A stretch of DNA of 64,000 nt, from contig OZ245730.1 in NCBI GenBank assembly GCA_965227145.1, positions 3,968,001 to 4,032,000 on the forward strand, in the 5' to 3' direction. Positions 1 to 10,685 of this stretch are shown in pieces. Under the pieces are notes generated by a model. The model was not told where the DNA came from. It ran no database searches and saw nothing but the letters and a program-made list of their open reading frames with translations. Source of the stretch: JACKAQ01 sp965227145 (lineage in GTDB: Bacteria; Calditrichota; Calditrichia; RBG-13-44-9; J075). Numbering within the stretch: the stretch's first letter is position 1; every line of letters starts with the position of its first letter. A program made the position numbers and the translations under genes.

Positions 1-3000
1 TGCGCATCGATGGTAACCTGAACTTGCGGCGCAACCAGCGTTTTCAACACCTGATCATCGTAAACCAAGGACAACATACCCTGATTGGGATTTTCAACAC
101 GGAGATATTCGTCAATAAAATCTGCTGCACGTTCGGCAACAGTAAATTGAATCGACGATATTTTTTCTTTGGTTTTGCCATACCAACGAAGCGCAACCTG
201 GCGGCTGCTATCAACTTCAACTTCCTTCTGAACCACAACCGATGTATCTTCAACAACAGGTTCTGGCAATACAGGTTCTGCAGGTAAGCTATCCAGTGAA
301 ATATCAAGCTTTTCTGCAAGTACTGGAATATTAACCATTACATTTTTATAGCGATTAACAGACTCTTCATATGCCGGAACAGCTGCCCGGAAAACCTGAG
401 TTTCCTGAACCAGTCGTTCTTCAGTTGTCATATTTGGCGGAAATTCTTGTTCTGTGATAGAATTCGCAAGTTCTTCATAAGCTTCCGCGATTCGATACAT
501 CGCTTCAAACCCACGAATTGAGCCGGATTGAACAACTTTCGCAAATGCCTGTTCAACTTCTCCAAGACGATCCCGTTTCTGTTGCAATTGAGCCCGAAGC
601 TGTTCTTGCGGGTAACCCAATTTGATCGCTCTATATTCCGTATTCAGAATTTGTCCCAATTTATAATTGGATTCTGCAGCAAAATACAAGTTGGGGTCTT
701 GACCCGTCCGCTTCAATTCTTCACTGCGCTGGATCGCTTTATTAAATTCGATTTTAGCCAATTCAATCTGATTTTGATCGAAGTAATATTCACCACGATT
801 GTAATAAGCTTCAATTGTTTTCGGGTCATTCGGGTAACGTGTCGCAAATTCTTCATAAATGCTATTTGCATTTTCCAGATCATCCATTTTCAGGTAAAAT
901 CTGGCGTTTTCAAATAATAAATCTTTGGATTCCGGATTGCTCGGATACGTTTGTATATAAAGATTGTTCGTCCGAACGCCATCAGCCCAGGCTTCTGCTT
1001 TGGCGTAAAAAATGCTTGCATTAAACAATGCGTTTTCTGCTTCCGGTGTACCCGGGAACGTTTGAAATACCCGTTCATTGGTCCGGGCAACATTTGAAAA
1101 ATCTTCAATTTCTTTGTAATCGGCCGCAATATTGCCCAATGATGCCAACACCTGTTTGGAATCCGGATAATTTTCAATTAACAGATTGTAGGTTTCAATG
1201 GCTTGTTGCCACTCCCCTACCTGTTCAAAATTTCGGGCGCTGCGGAACAATGCGTTATCAACGAAATCCACGTATGCTGCCGCATCTTCAAAAACCCGGC
1301 GGTATTCTTTCGCAGCTTCCAGATAGCTGTTTTCCTGCTCTAAGCGTTCACCATTTTTAAATATCGATTCACCGATACGGCTTTTGGCCAGTTCAACCTG
1401 ACTTTCGGGAATTTCTTCTGTCACCAGAATTTTCTTGGCCACAATTTCGGCATCCTGATATTGCCCCAGAAAAAAATAGCTGTTCATTAACGAGACGAGA
1501 CCAATATTTTTCTGTTGGGATTCCGGAAATTTGGTGACCATTGTTTTGTAATATTTACGCGCAAGTGCATATTTTTTATGCGCATAGTAAAGCTGGCCGG
1601 CAGATGCCAAAATTTCCGGGGTTCGCGGGGAATCCGGGAACAATTTGATGTAGTTGTCAAATGCTTCCGCCAGCATTTTTTCTTCTTTGCTCAAATCCTG
1701 AACCTGGCGATTGGCGAGTTGCTCATCATTATTATCGGACATCGTTTGAATTGCCCGGCTGAGTGTCACCAGCGAATCAGCGACGGTAATTGCGTTAATC
1801 GCTGCATCCAATTGGTGATCGGTTTCCAAATAATCGTTGCTAACACGAATATATTCGGTGAATGATTCTTCCAATCGTCCCAGTTTTGTATCCATTACGA
1901 AAGCCATTGACCAATTTATGTCGTAGGCATTTTCGTCTGTCGGATAATTTTGGAGATACGTCTGGCACAAATCGACGAATTGCGCATATTTTTGCCGTGA
2001 ATCGTTTGCAGTAACCAATGAATCACTATCGGACAATTCCGCAATACCGTACAAAAAGGTGATATTTGTTCTCAGCGCTTCTTCAGTAATGCTATACGCA
2101 TCATCAAGTGCGTCGATACGTTCCGGCGAATCGGTGCTTTCCAGTTGTTTGTACCACGCTGTGTTCGGACCGTAAGTATCAAACAATTTTGCGCGTTCAT
2201 CAAATGCGGCGATCGGTTCTGTTGATGCAACATAGGCATCAGCTACTTTTTTTTGTATACTTGGCGCAAATTTATAGCTGGGATACATATCCAACAGCGA
2301 ATTATAAGCATTGATTGATTCATCCCAACGGGTAATTTTCGCATACCTGTCACCGAGATTTTCCATCACTTTGATGCCATATTCAGGCGTGCCGAGTCTT
2401 TCGACAAACTGGCGAGCGTTATTAACACCATTATTGGCATATTGTTGATCCACAAAAGATGCTGCAACAAACTCCAGCGCTTCGGGCTCAACATTTGCGC
2501 GGATTAACTCGCCGGTTTTGTCAATCTCTTTAAATTTCTGAATATCCTGAACAACTGCCGTAAAATAGACAATTGCATCGGTGTAATTTTCCGGGTTTTC
2601 ACCGGCTAAACGATAATAACTCCATCCAAGTTTATAAAGCGCTTCATCATATCTCGGTGAATCTTTGTACTGAAGCACATTTTTATAAAGCTGAATGGCT
2701 TTGTTCAGTTTAACAACCGTTTCTGCCTTTGAATCGTCCGGCTGCGGTGCGAAAAACCGTTCAGCCAAATTCATGTAAGCTTCGGGAGCAAATTCGCTTT
2801 CGGGATATTCATCGATAACACGCTGGAATATTTGCCCGGCAGTGTCTTCTTCTCCCATTTTCTTCAGCAGAAATGCTTTGTTGTAATAACAGTCATCAAT
2901 CAATTCCGAGTTGGGAAAATTATTGATAACCAAGTCATAAAGCTCAATCGCCCGCGAATAGTCGATTCGTGGTTCCTGAGGAACTGTTGGCTCAACCGGA

Positions 3001-3407
3001 ATATCACCGCGCTCAAATGCAGCTAACTGCGTTTCATATTCTTTTAACGCAGGTTCAAAATCGTTTTCAATTCGCCGTTCGAGATCAAGCTGGGCTTCCT
3101 CAATATAATATTCAGCGATTCGGACCAGAATTTTATCCTGATTGCTGTTTTCTTCAGCAGTAACATCAAGGAATTCTTGCGTTACATCGATGCCCCTGTC
3201 CCGAATTCGTTCCTGAGAACGAAGCAAACGGTCTCTTTCTTTTGCGAGTGCTTTTCGCATCCGAACGAGTGTTTCAACAGAGCGGCTGCTTAAAAGAGAG
3301 TCCGCCTTTGTTTCATCTTTGGCAAAAATTGAAATTGGTAAGGCTATGAGTAACAGGCTTAGCCAAATATGTTTAAAAAGTCTGGTTTTCAAAGAAGTCA
3401 ACTCCAT
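1..3407 (-). CDS. Large TPR-rich exported protein, C-terminus cut by window edge
   Basis: The frame is open from an ATG at 3407 to the window edge, at least 1135 codons, with no stop, so the C-terminus is missing. An N-terminal signal peptide is visible (hydrophobic core around residues 14-28, ending IFA-K). After it comes a charged coiled-coil stretch with the words RMRKALAKERDRL. Many TPR-like helical pairs follow, with the recurring pattern 'A..LY..V...FP.SE..D...Y..A'. Near the window edge the protein turns rich in Pro, Val and Glu, then becomes a beta-rich stretch ending in VQVTIDA. It probably works in the periplasm or at the outer membrane as a scaffold. It lies 61 nt after the stop of the next TPR gene and is likely co-transcribed with it. 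I do not recognise a named family beyond TPR, and the exact function is unknown. Confidence 0.8.
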   Translation of the reverse strand, partial: MELTSLKTRLFKHIWLSLLLIALPISIFAKDETKADSLLSSRSVETLVRMRKALAKERDRLLRSQERIRDRGIDVTQEFLDVTAEENSNQDKILVRIAEYYIEEAQLDLERRIENDFEPALKEYETQLAAFERGDIPVEPTVPQEPRIDYSRAIELYDLVINNFPNSELIDDCYYNKAFLLKKMGEEDTAGQIFQRVIDEYPESEFAPEAYMNLAERFFAPQPDDSKAETVVKLNKAIQLYKNVLQYKDSPRYDEALYKLGWSYYRLAGENPENYTDAIVYFTAVVQDIQKFKEIDKTGELIRANVEPEALEFVAASFVDQQYANNGVNNARQFVERLGTPEYGIKVMENLGDRYAKITRWDESINAYNSLLDMYPSYKFAPSIQKKVADAYVASTEPIAAFDERAKLFDTYGPNTAWYKQLESTDSPERIDALDDAYSITEEALRTNITFLYGIAELSDSDSLVTANDSRQKYAQFVDLCQTYLQNYPTDENAYDINWSMAFVMDTKLGRLEESFTEYIRVSNDYLETDHQLDAAINAITVADSLVTLSRAIQTMSDNNDEQLANRQVQDLSKEEKMLAEAFDNYIKLFPDSPRTPEILASAGQLYYAHKKYALARKYYKTMVTKFPESQQKNIGLVSLMNSYFFLGQYQDAEIVAKKILVTEEIPESQVELAKSRIGESIFKNGERLEQENSYLEAAKEYRRVFEDAAAYVDFVDNALFRSARNFEQVGEWQQAIETYNLLIENYPDSKQVLASLGNIAADYKEIEDFSNVARTNERVFQTFPGTPEAENALFNASIFYAKAEAWADGVRTNNLYIQTYPSNPESKDLLFENARFYLKMDDLENANSIYEEFATRYPNDPKTIEAYYNRGEYYFDQNQIELAKIEFNKAIQRSEELKRTGQDPNLYFAAESNYKLGQILNTEYRAIKLGYPQEQLRAQLQQKRDRLGEVEQAFAKVVQSGSIRGFEAMYRIAEAYEELANSITEQEFPPNMTTEERLVQETQVFRAAVPAYEESVNRYKNVMVNIPVLAEKLDISLDSLPAEPVLPEPVVEDTSVVVQKEVEVDSSRQVALRWYGKTKEKISSIQFTVAERAADFIDEYLRVENPNQGMLSLVYDDQVLKTLVAPQVQVTIDA

Positions 3408-3468
3408 TTTGGTTGCTCTTCATTTTATAAGTTCAAGTTTAATTCAACCGACAAACAGCGTTTTTTAA

Positions 3469-6075
3469 CTACTGCTGTGGGTTGTTTTCTTCTTCTGGCG
3501 CTTCAGATTCTCTGGTATCGAAATAACTTTCCTTGAATGCGCGCTCTCGTTCTGCACGAAGCCTGGCACGTTCTTCCATACGGGCACGCATGGTCATTAA
3601 TCGGATTTCAGCTTCAATTTTCTTAATTTTATCTTCGATAACCTGTTTTCTCTGATCAATCGACTGGTTAACCTCGTCCAATACGGATGATACTTGAGTC
3701 AATTCACCCTGCATGGCCCGTTTTTGATCGAAGTAAACACTAATAATTCCAAAGGCACCCAAATCGCCCCAACGGTCAAATTCGGGATAGGGATTTGGCG
3801 CAACGTCGGATTCATTTACCGCAACAAACAATTCGTCATATTTTTTGCGTAACTGAACCAAATTTCGGCGTTTCATTTCCAATTGACTAACCTTAGCGAA
3901 GTTCCGTTCCGATTTTGCTGTCGCGATGCGGTTATCTGTTACGGTCACCAAACTATCGATTCGACCTAATTCACTATTGATCGCGTCATATTGCTCCAAC
4001 ATCAAATCATATTGATGCTGCTTTTCAGCAACGTACTTTCCGACCGGGAAATCATCAAAATAATTCACAAAACCACTCGGGTTGTAAATTTCCGGCGGGA
4101 AAGACTCGAGCACTGCTGTTAACCGCACCTGCAAACTGTCCAATCTTTCAACAACCTCAGTATTTCCGGACTCTTCTGCCATCAGCCGAAGCTGGTTAGC
4201 TTCTTTGATTTGGCGAACAACTGTTTCAGCCTCCCGATACATTGCCGTACCCGCAGGGCTGGATTCCGCCAGATCCTGATCCTGAATTTCCTTTTGTAAG
4301 CGATCTGCAACTGTCGAGGCTTTCAGATACGCTTCTCTATCATTATGACGCAATGCTTTTTCTTTCATGCCCTCGGCCTGAAGCAGCAATGCCTGCAACT
4401 GTTCCTGCTCATTCAGATACTCATCAATCGGGCGTTTATTCTGTTTTTCCTGATACATTTCGCGATACATACTGATCGCAGTTGTCGGCTCTTCCATAAT
4501 TTGATTGATGTAAGCCAATAAACCGGTTGCTTCCATGCGATAGGGTGATGCGTAATATTCAGCAAGTAAGCGATTCGCATAAACGCGTGCTTGACTGAAA
4601 TCACGCGTTTCACCTATATTTTTGGAACGCTCTTTTTCAAGATAGCTCCAGGCTAACGCATTCAAAATTTTATCATACCGCTCAAAATTCAGAGCAACCA
4701 AATTCAGGTAATTTATCGCAGCATCGTAATTTTTTTGCTGATATTCAGTTAAGCCAAGTTTGTAATATGCGCGATTTCTTAAATGTGCCGGACTGCTGTT
4801 ATCATTAACAATGCTCTGAAATGTCTGGATCCCTTGTTCAATTTGCCCGGCTTCTATGGATGCATTCCCCATAAAATAACGGGAAATCTGAAAATAAGGG
4901 CTGGTGACCGGCATATTCATCCAAATGTCAATAGCTTTGTTATTTTCGTTTAGCTCGTAATAGGACATTGCTAACAAAAATGGCACATCAACAAAAGACG
5001 GGTCGTCGATTGATGAAACGGTTTGGCTAAATGAGCCATATTCGATCACATCGGCAAAGTTCTTCAGGCTGTAGCTGAGTTGAACTAGCCTGTGATAAGC
5101 GTTCGGAGCAAAGGCAGATCCCGGATATTCCTTAATTAATGATAAATAAGCATCTCGGGCATGCAATAACTGGTCATTTGCAAACCGGCTTTCAGCAAGG
5201 TAGAAATACAAATCATCCAAATTTTCAAATCCGTGCTGAGGATAGGTATCCAGAATATCGCTTAACAGTAATTCCGACAATACAAAATCGCCGTAATTGA
5301 ACATCGTGTAGGCTAAATCCAATTCCCGATTGAACATACGTAAAATATCTTCTCGCGAGGAATTGTTGATAAAATTCTGCCGGATCAGCTTCACGTCTAC
5401 CAAACGGCGTTCGTACTGCACCTCCTCCGTTTGCTTCCAGGATACAAAGAGATCGTAAATTGTGGGCTGTTTATTAATGGGAAGATTTTGCGTATCCCCC
5501 GCAGCTACATCACCAAAAGCAGCCATTAACTCGTCCCGCGATTGGTTCAATTGTTGAACCAGTTCCGGATTTGACTGCAATTGATCCAGTTTGATCATTT
5601 CCTCTGAGACATAAAGCATTTGGAGTGCATCCTCAAATACTTTTTTCTTCTCGAAATCAACAATTCCATCTTCGATGGTCTGTTTTATTCGTGAAGATAA
5701 CTCATTGGAAAAGTTGTCTAAATCCCGTATTCCGGCACGATGCAAGCGCTGCTGGAACTCGTAAAGATCGTTCAGTTTTTGTTCAAGGCTATCAAAATAG
5801 CGCTGCCGAGCTTCTTTGGGATCTTTCAGACGGAAAGCCATTTCCTGGTTGATTAGCTCCATCAGGCTAATCAAAAATTTTTCTTCACCTATCCGCCCTT
5901 CGCCCTGCTGCAGAAAGAGATCGTACGTATAATTAGTAACGGCAGCCTGGAGTTCCAGATCTGCCGTTTTATTAATTAACTCTTTCAATGCTGCGGGGTC
6001 TGTTTGAGTATCTTGGGCGAGGATAGTGGAGAATTGGAAACAAATTACTACGATTAGAAGAACCATTCGCCTCAT
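3469..6075 (-). CDS. Exported TPR and coiled-coil protein, 868 aa
   Basis: The N-terminus MRRMVLLIVVICFQFSTILA is a clear signal peptide with cleavage near AQD. Residues ~20-230 are helical and charged. Residues ~240-520 contain TPR-like repeats (for example 'LADSILDTYPQHGF' type loops and 'A..AY..LI.EYPGS'). Residues ~640-850 form a long coiled coil with many Arg and Glu, and the tail is acidic (EEENNPQQ). A GGAAG Shine-Dalgarno lies 7 nt before the ATG. It sits between atpC and another TPR exoprotein, all on the minus strand. A scaffold role in the cell envelope is inferred. There is no catalytic motif, and no specific family was recognised. Confidence 0.85.
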   Translation of the reverse strand: MRRMVLLIVVICFQFSTILAQDTQTDPAALKELINKTADLELQAAVTNYTYDLFLQQGEGRIGEEKFLISLMELINQEMAFRLKDPKEARQRYFDSLEQKLNDLYEFQQRLHRAGIRDLDNFSNELSSRIKQTIEDGIVDFEKKKVFEDALQMLYVSEEMIKLDQLQSNPELVQQLNQSRDELMAAFGDVAAGDTQNLPINKQPTIYDLFVSWKQTEEVQYERRLVDVKLIRQNFINNSSREDILRMFNRELDLAYTMFNYGDFVLSELLLSDILDTYPQHGFENLDDLYFYLAESRFANDQLLHARDAYLSLIKEYPGSAFAPNAYHRLVQLSYSLKNFADVIEYGSFSQTVSSIDDPSFVDVPFLLAMSYYELNENNKAIDIWMNMPVTSPYFQISRYFMGNASIEAGQIEQGIQTFQSIVNDNSSPAHLRNRAYYKLGLTEYQQKNYDAAINYLNLVALNFERYDKILNALAWSYLEKERSKNIGETRDFSQARVYANRLLAEYYASPYRMEATGLLAYINQIMEEPTTAISMYREMYQEKQNKRPIDEYLNEQEQLQALLLQAEGMKEKALRHNDREAYLKASTVADRLQKEIQDQDLAESSPAGTAMYREAETVVRQIKEANQLRLMAEESGNTEVVERLDSLQVRLTAVLESFPPEIYNPSGFVNYFDDFPVGKYVAEKQHQYDLMLEQYDAINSELGRIDSLVTVTDNRIATAKSERNFAKVSQLEMKRRNLVQLRKKYDELFVAVNESDVAPNPYPEFDRWGDLGAFGIISVYFDQKRAMQGELTQVSSVLDEVNQSIDQRKQVIEDKIKKIEAEIRLMTMRARMEERARLRAERERAFKESYFDTRESEAPEEENNPQQ

Positions 6076-6146
6076 GTCGAGCTTCCACTATTTATTATGC
6101 AACAGACGTTATTAGTTACGAAATTCGTAACTACGTCAGTTAGATT

Positions 6147-6560
6147 TTAGTGGCGGACTTTTTCGGCGATTCGTAATCGGTTGAGTGCCCTGGCAAGGGC
6201 TATCTCGGCACGATGAACATCAATTTTTTCTTTCCGGTTTTGCAACCGCTGCCGTGCCCTGTCTCTCGAACGCTCTGCACGACCGATGTCAATGCTCTGT
6301 GCCTCTTCCGCTGTTTCCAGCAAAAGTAGCAACCGATTATTTAGCACCTCTAAAAAACCACCGCTAACTGCGTAGTATTGAGTTTTTTCCGGTAAATCTA
6401 TTTTCACTTCACCGACTCCAAGTTCGCTGACCATAGAAGAATGGTTTGGCAAAACCTGGAAACGCCCCATCACCCCAGGAGCTGAGCAGCTTTTTGCATG
6501 CCCGATATTCTCCTTGTGACTTGGCGTGGCTAATTCGATATTGATAAACTTTTCAGCCAT
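6147..6560 (-). CDS. atpC: F1Fo ATP synthase epsilon subunit
   Basis: The protein has 137 residues, the usual length. The N-terminal beta sandwich carries the family words PGVMGRFQVLPNH and 'YAVSGGFLEV'. The C-terminal part is the helical hairpin (AEEAQSID...RARQRLQ...RALNRLRIA). It is the central-stalk subunit that regulates F1 rotation and ATP hydrolysis. I start at ATG 6560. A GTG four codons upstream would add only MNSV and has no better ribosome binding site. It is the last gene of the ATP synthase set, about 90 nt after atpD. Confidence 0.93.
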   Translation of the reverse strand: MAEKFINIELATPSHKENIGHAKSCSAPGVMGRFQVLPNHSSMVSELGVGEVKIDLPEKTQYYAVSGGFLEVLNNRLLLLLETAEEAQSIDIGRAERSRDRARQRLQNRKEKIDVHRAEIALARALNRLRIAEKVRH

Positions 6561-6650
6561 AACACTATTCACAATTATCGTTGTTATTCTGACGAACTTT
6601 AATTAAAAGTATTTCTAAATAAAATTTGTGAAGAATATCAATAAAACTGA

Positions 6651-8045
6651 TTATTCTTGCATTTTTTTAGCTTTTTCAATGGCATCGTTGATGTCGCCAA
6701 CCATATAAAAGGCCTGTTCAGGTAAATCATCCAACTCACCATCTACAATCATTTTAAAACCACGAATGGTTTCTTTCAACGGAACATATTTTCCCGGGGT
6801 TCCGGTAAACGTTTCAGCTACAAAGAACGGTTGGGAAAGGAAGCGCTGAATTTTTCGAGCCCGCTGAACGACCAGCTTGTCTTCGTCAGACAATTCGTCC
6901 ATACCCAAAATGGCGATAATGTCTTGTAAATCCTTGTACTTCTGCAATGTTTCCTGAACTGTTTTTGCAACGGCATAGTGCTCATTTCCAACAATATTTG
7001 GATCAAGGATTCGTGATGTCGAATCCAGTGGATCTACAGCCGGGTAAATACCCATTTCAGAAATCTGACGGGAAAGTACAGTAGTTGCATCAAGGTGTGA
7101 AAATGTTGTTGCCGGTGCAGGGTCTGTCAAGTCGTCTGCAGGTACATAAACGGCTTGTACCGATGTAATCGAACCTTTTTTGGTAGAAGCAATGCGTTCC
7201 TGCAACTCACCCATTTCTGTTGCCAACGTTGGCTGATAACCGACTGCTGAGGGCATCCGGCCCAACAATGCGGATACTTCTGAGCCAGCTTGAGTAAAGC
7301 GGAAAATATTATCAACAAACAGAAGAACATCTTTTCCTTCTTCATCCCGGAAATATTCTGCAGCGGTTAGGGCTGTCAGTGCAACTCGCTGACGAGCGCC
7401 CGGCGGTTCGTTCATCTGACCGAAGATAAGGGCTGTTTTATCCAACACACCACTATCCTTCATTTCCATATACAGGTCATTGCCTTCGCGGGTGCGTTCA
7501 CCAACGCCTGCGAATACTGAATAACCACCGTGTTCTGTTGCAATGTTACGAATCAATTCCTGAATCAACACTGTTTTACCGACGCCTGCGCCGCCAAACA
7601 AACCGGTTTTACCACCTTTCATATATGGCTCAAGAAGGTCGATCACTTTAATACCGGTTTCAAGAATTTCCGTTTCCGTGCTAAGCTGATCAAAATCAGG
7701 TGCAGAACGGTGTATGGGTAAATATTTTTTTGCTTCAATTTCGCCTTTTTCATCTATGGGTTCGCCAACAACGTTTATCAAACGACCCAATACGCCCGGT
7801 CCGCTGGGAACGGTAATCGGCAGACCTGTGTCGTTAGCTTCGGTTCCACGAACTAAACCGTCTGTGCTGTCCATTGCAACGGTGCGAACCATATTTTCGC
7901 CCAGATGCTGCTGCACTTCAAGAACCAAAACCGAACCGTCTTCCCGTTCGATTTTCAGCGAATTGTAGATCTTGGGCAGGTGTTCTTCCGGGAACTGTAC
8001 GTCCACAACCGGTCCAATAATCCGTTTTACCACACCTTTACTCAT
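6651..8045 (-). CDS. atpD: F1Fo ATP synthase beta subunit
   Basis: This is the catalytic F1 subunit, 464 residues and full length. The P-loop GGAGVGKT lies near residues 151-158. The Walker B region LLFVDNIFRFTQAGSEV follows, then the signature PAVDPLDSTSR and the DELSDED loop that contacts the central stalk. It makes ATP at the alpha/beta interfaces on the cytoplasmic side of the membrane. It is separated from atpG by about 200 nt with no gene. This is the only large gap among the F1 genes, so atpDC may have an extra promoter there (inference). Confidence 0.98.
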   Translation of the reverse strand: MSKGVVKRIIGPVVDVQFPEEHLPKIYNSLKIEREDGSVLVLEVQQHLGENMVRTVAMDSTDGLVRGTEANDTGLPITVPSGPGVLGRLINVVGEPIDEKGEIEAKKYLPIHRSAPDFDQLSTETEILETGIKVIDLLEPYMKGGKTGLFGGAGVGKTVLIQELIRNIATEHGGYSVFAGVGERTREGNDLYMEMKDSGVLDKTALIFGQMNEPPGARQRVALTALTAAEYFRDEEGKDVLLFVDNIFRFTQAGSEVSALLGRMPSAVGYQPTLATEMGELQERIASTKKGSITSVQAVYVPADDLTDPAPATTFSHLDATTVLSRQISEMGIYPAVDPLDSTSRILDPNIVGNEHYAVAKTVQETLQKYKDLQDIIAILGMDELSDEDKLVVQRARKIQRFLSQPFFVAETFTGTPGKYVPLKETIRGFKMIVDGELDDLPEQAFYMVGDINDAIEKAKKMQE

Positions 8046-8247
8046 AATAAATGGTCCTTCTGTTTAAACAACCGCTTGATTTTCCAATTTTACATATTGA
8101 TAAATACCGGCGGTTTTGCGACATCAGATTGTCACACTGTTGTTAGTTAAAAAAATCCGCCGTGAAACACAGAAACCATGTGCCTAAAACTTTAACATGC
8201 TTTGCATTTTTGTGTATTCATTTCATAAATCAAAAACAAAAGTTGAT

Positions 8248-9108
8248 TTAAGATGATTTCAATGCTTCGGCGCCGCCGACAATTTCCAAAATTTCTTTCG
8301 TAATCGCTGCTTGCCTTGCTTTGTTGTATTGCAATGTCAATTGCCGGATAATTTCATTGGCATTATCTGTGGCATTTTCCATTGCAATCATTCGGGCAGC
8401 CTGTTCGGATGCGAATGATTCCAGCAACGCACGCCAAACCTGGGTCCGGATATGTCGTGGAAGCAGTGCTTCCAAAATAGCCGACTGGTCTGGTTCGTAA
8501 ATATAATCGCCCGATTGCTGGGTTTCGAAATCTTCCAGACTGATCGGCAGCAACTTATCGACCACCAAATTTTGTCTGGCGACCGATTTGAACTCATTGT
8601 AAATTATTTTAACCGCATCGGTTTCGCCGGTTATAAAGCGTTTGATCAGTGTATTTGCAATTTCATTTGCATGTGCAAATTGCAGATCATTATAAAAATC
8701 CACTTTTCGATCAATAATATTATATCCGCGTTTGCGGAAAAAATCATGCCCCTTTTTACCGAGCGTAACCAACGAGAGGTTCAGATCGCGATGCGCACCC
8801 GCCTCCATAACCGCTTTTTTGATAACATTGGTATTAAAAGAACCGCATAGTCCCCGGTCAGAAGTAATGACAACAAGCGTTATATTCTGAACGGGTCTGC
8901 TTTTTAACAATTCCAGCTGTGGGTTTTCCACACTGGCAGTCAGGTTCTGTATTAATTCCCGTATTTTTTCAGCATATGGACGGGCGGAGAACATGCGATC
9001 CTGGGCTCTGCGCATCTTTGCGGCAGCCACCATTTTCATGGCTTTTGTGATCTGCTGGGTATTTTTAACGCTTTTGATGCGCGTTTTAATTTCTCTCAGG
9101 GTTGCCAT
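8248..9108 (-). CDS. atpG: F1Fo ATP synthase gamma subunit
   Basis: The central rotor shaft of F1, 286 residues. The N-terminal helix MATLREIKTRIKSVKNTQQI and KAMKMVAAAKM are diagnostic. The Rossmann-like core contains ITSDRGLCGSFN. The C-terminal helix ('MENATDNANEII..L....NKARQAAITKEI.EI') penetrates the alpha3beta3 ring. It lies 15 nt downstream of atpA in the same operon. Nothing is missing. Confidence 0.97.
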   Translation of the reverse strand: MATLREIKTRIKSVKNTQQITKAMKMVAAAKMRRAQDRMFSARPYAEKIRELIQNLTASVENPQLELLKSRPVQNITLVVITSDRGLCGSFNTNVIKKAVMEAGAHRDLNLSLVTLGKKGHDFFRKRGYNIIDRKVDFYNDLQFAHANEIANTLIKRFITGETDAVKIIYNEFKSVARQNLVVDKLLPISLEDFETQQSGDYIYEPDQSAILEALLPRHIRTQVWRALLESFASEQAARMIAMENATDNANEIIRQLTLQYNKARQAAITKEILEIVGGAEALKSS

Positions 9109-9123
9109 TTACTCGCCTCTGTA

Positions 9124-10653
9124 TCACGGTTTGAACATTTTCAGAAAATCGCTGATTGCTTTCCGCATTTCCTGATCGAGAGCGTCATCAATTTTCTGTT
9201 TTGTGCGCAGCGTTTCTAAAATGGCCGGACGCTGGGCTTCCAGAAACTCGATGTATTCAGTCTGGAATTTTCCCATGCTGTCCACCGGCAATTTATCCAG
9301 TTCTCCGGCATTTGCGGCAAATATAATTGCAACCTGTTTTTCTACAGACATTGGCACGTATTGCCCTTGCTTGAGCAGTTCGACCAGCCGTTGACCGCGA
9401 GTTAACTGAGCCTGGGTTGCTTTATCCAAATCGGAACCGAATTTCGCAAACGCTTCCAGCGAACGATATTGCGCAAGATCCAAACGCAAGCTCCCGGCAA
9501 CTTGTTTCATTGCCTTGATTTGCGCTGATCCACCCACCCGGCTAACGGAGATACCTACGTTCACAGCAGGGCGCACGCCTGAGTAAAACAGGTTTGGCTC
9601 AAGATAAATCTGTCCGTCAGTAATGGAGATTACGTTTGTTGGAATGTAGGCGGAAACGTCTCCAGCCTGAGTTTCGATCACTGGTAATGCTGTTAATGAA
9701 CCACCACCTTGCGATTCACTGAGTTTTGCCGCGCGCTCCAGCAAACGGCTGTGCAGGTAGAAAACGTCGCCGGGGTATGCTTCGCGTCCGGGCGGACGGC
9801 GGAGCAACAATGCCATTTGACGATATGCAACTGCATGTTTGGAAAGATCGTCATAAACGGCAAGGGCGTGCATGCCATTATCGCGGAAATATTCGCCCAT
9901 TGCGGCGCCCGTGTACGGTGCGATATACTGCAACGCTGCAGATTCAGAAGCATTTGCAGCAACGACGATGGTGTAATCCATTGCGCCGTTATCTTCAAGT
10001 ATTTTAACAACCTTAGCAACGGTAGATGCTTTTTGCCCGATAGCTACATAAATGCAATAAACGGGCTTATCAGAATTTTGGTAATCTTTCTGGTTGATAA
10101 TCGTATCGATTGCGATAGCCGTTTTACCGGTTTGGCGATCGCCGATGATCAACTCCCGCTGTCCACGACCAATCGGAATCATCGAGTCGATGGCTTTCAG
10201 ACCGGTTTGCAACGGTTCAAACACTGATTGCCGGTAAATTACACCCGGTGCTTTGCGTTCTACTTCAATAAATTGAGTGGTATTGATCGGGCCGCGACCG
10301 TCCATCGGTTCTCCAAGCGGATTGACAACCCTGCCGAGCAATTCCTTGCCTACCGGCACCGATGCAATTCGCTTGGTGCGTTTCACGGTTGCGCCTTCTT
10401 TGATGTTTTTATCTTCACCCAAAATAACAACGCCAACGCTGTCTTCTTCCAGGTTTAACACCATTCCGTTTACGCCATCTTCAAAGGTAACCAGTTCTCC
10501 TGCCATCACCTTATCCAAACCATGAATCCGCGCGATGCCGTCGCCAACCTGCAATACCGTACCAACTTCATAGGTATCTGACTGTTTATCAAAACTTTCC
10601 AGCTGTTTTTTGATAATCGCAGATATTTCTTCCGGTTTTACATCAACGGCCAT
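9124..10653 (-). CDS. atpA: F1Fo ATP synthase alpha subunit
   Basis: The non-catalytic nucleotide-binding F1 subunit, 509 residues, full length. The N-terminal beta barrel is followed by the P-loop GDRQTGKT (about residues 170-177). The Walker B region is ALAVYDDLSKHA, and the family signature 'PAVNVGISVSRVGG' follows. The C-terminal helical bundle ends in FLKMFKP. It lies between atpH and atpG with short spacers (32 and 15 nt). Confidence 0.98.
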   Translation of the reverse strand: MAVDVKPEEISAIIKKQLESFDKQSDTYEVGTVLQVGDGIARIHGLDKVMAGELVTFEDGVNGMVLNLEEDSVGVVILGEDKNIKEGATVKRTKRIASVPVGKELLGRVVNPLGEPMDGRGPINTTQFIEVERKAPGVIYRQSVFEPLQTGLKAIDSMIPIGRGQRELIIGDRQTGKTAIAIDTIINQKDYQNSDKPVYCIYVAIGQKASTVAKVVKILEDNGAMDYTIVVAANASESAALQYIAPYTGAAMGEYFRDNGMHALAVYDDLSKHAVAYRQMALLLRRPPGREAYPGDVFYLHSRLLERAAKLSESQGGGSLTALPVIETQAGDVSAYIPTNVISITDGQIYLEPNLFYSGVRPAVNVGISVSRVGGSAQIKAMKQVAGSLRLDLAQYRSLEAFAKFGSDLDKATQAQLTRGQRLVELLKQGQYVPMSVEKQVAIIFAANAGELDKLPVDSMGKFQTEYIEFLEAQRPAILETLRTKQKIDDALDQEMRKAISDFLKMFKP

Positions 10654-10685
10654 ATAGTATTCCTCTTTTAAAAAGCGTTACTTAA

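Noticed and set aside
8161..8169. CGTGAAACA, half of a parS consensus, between atpG and atpD
   Set aside because: The other half-site does not match (3 of 8 positions), so it is not a credible ParB site.
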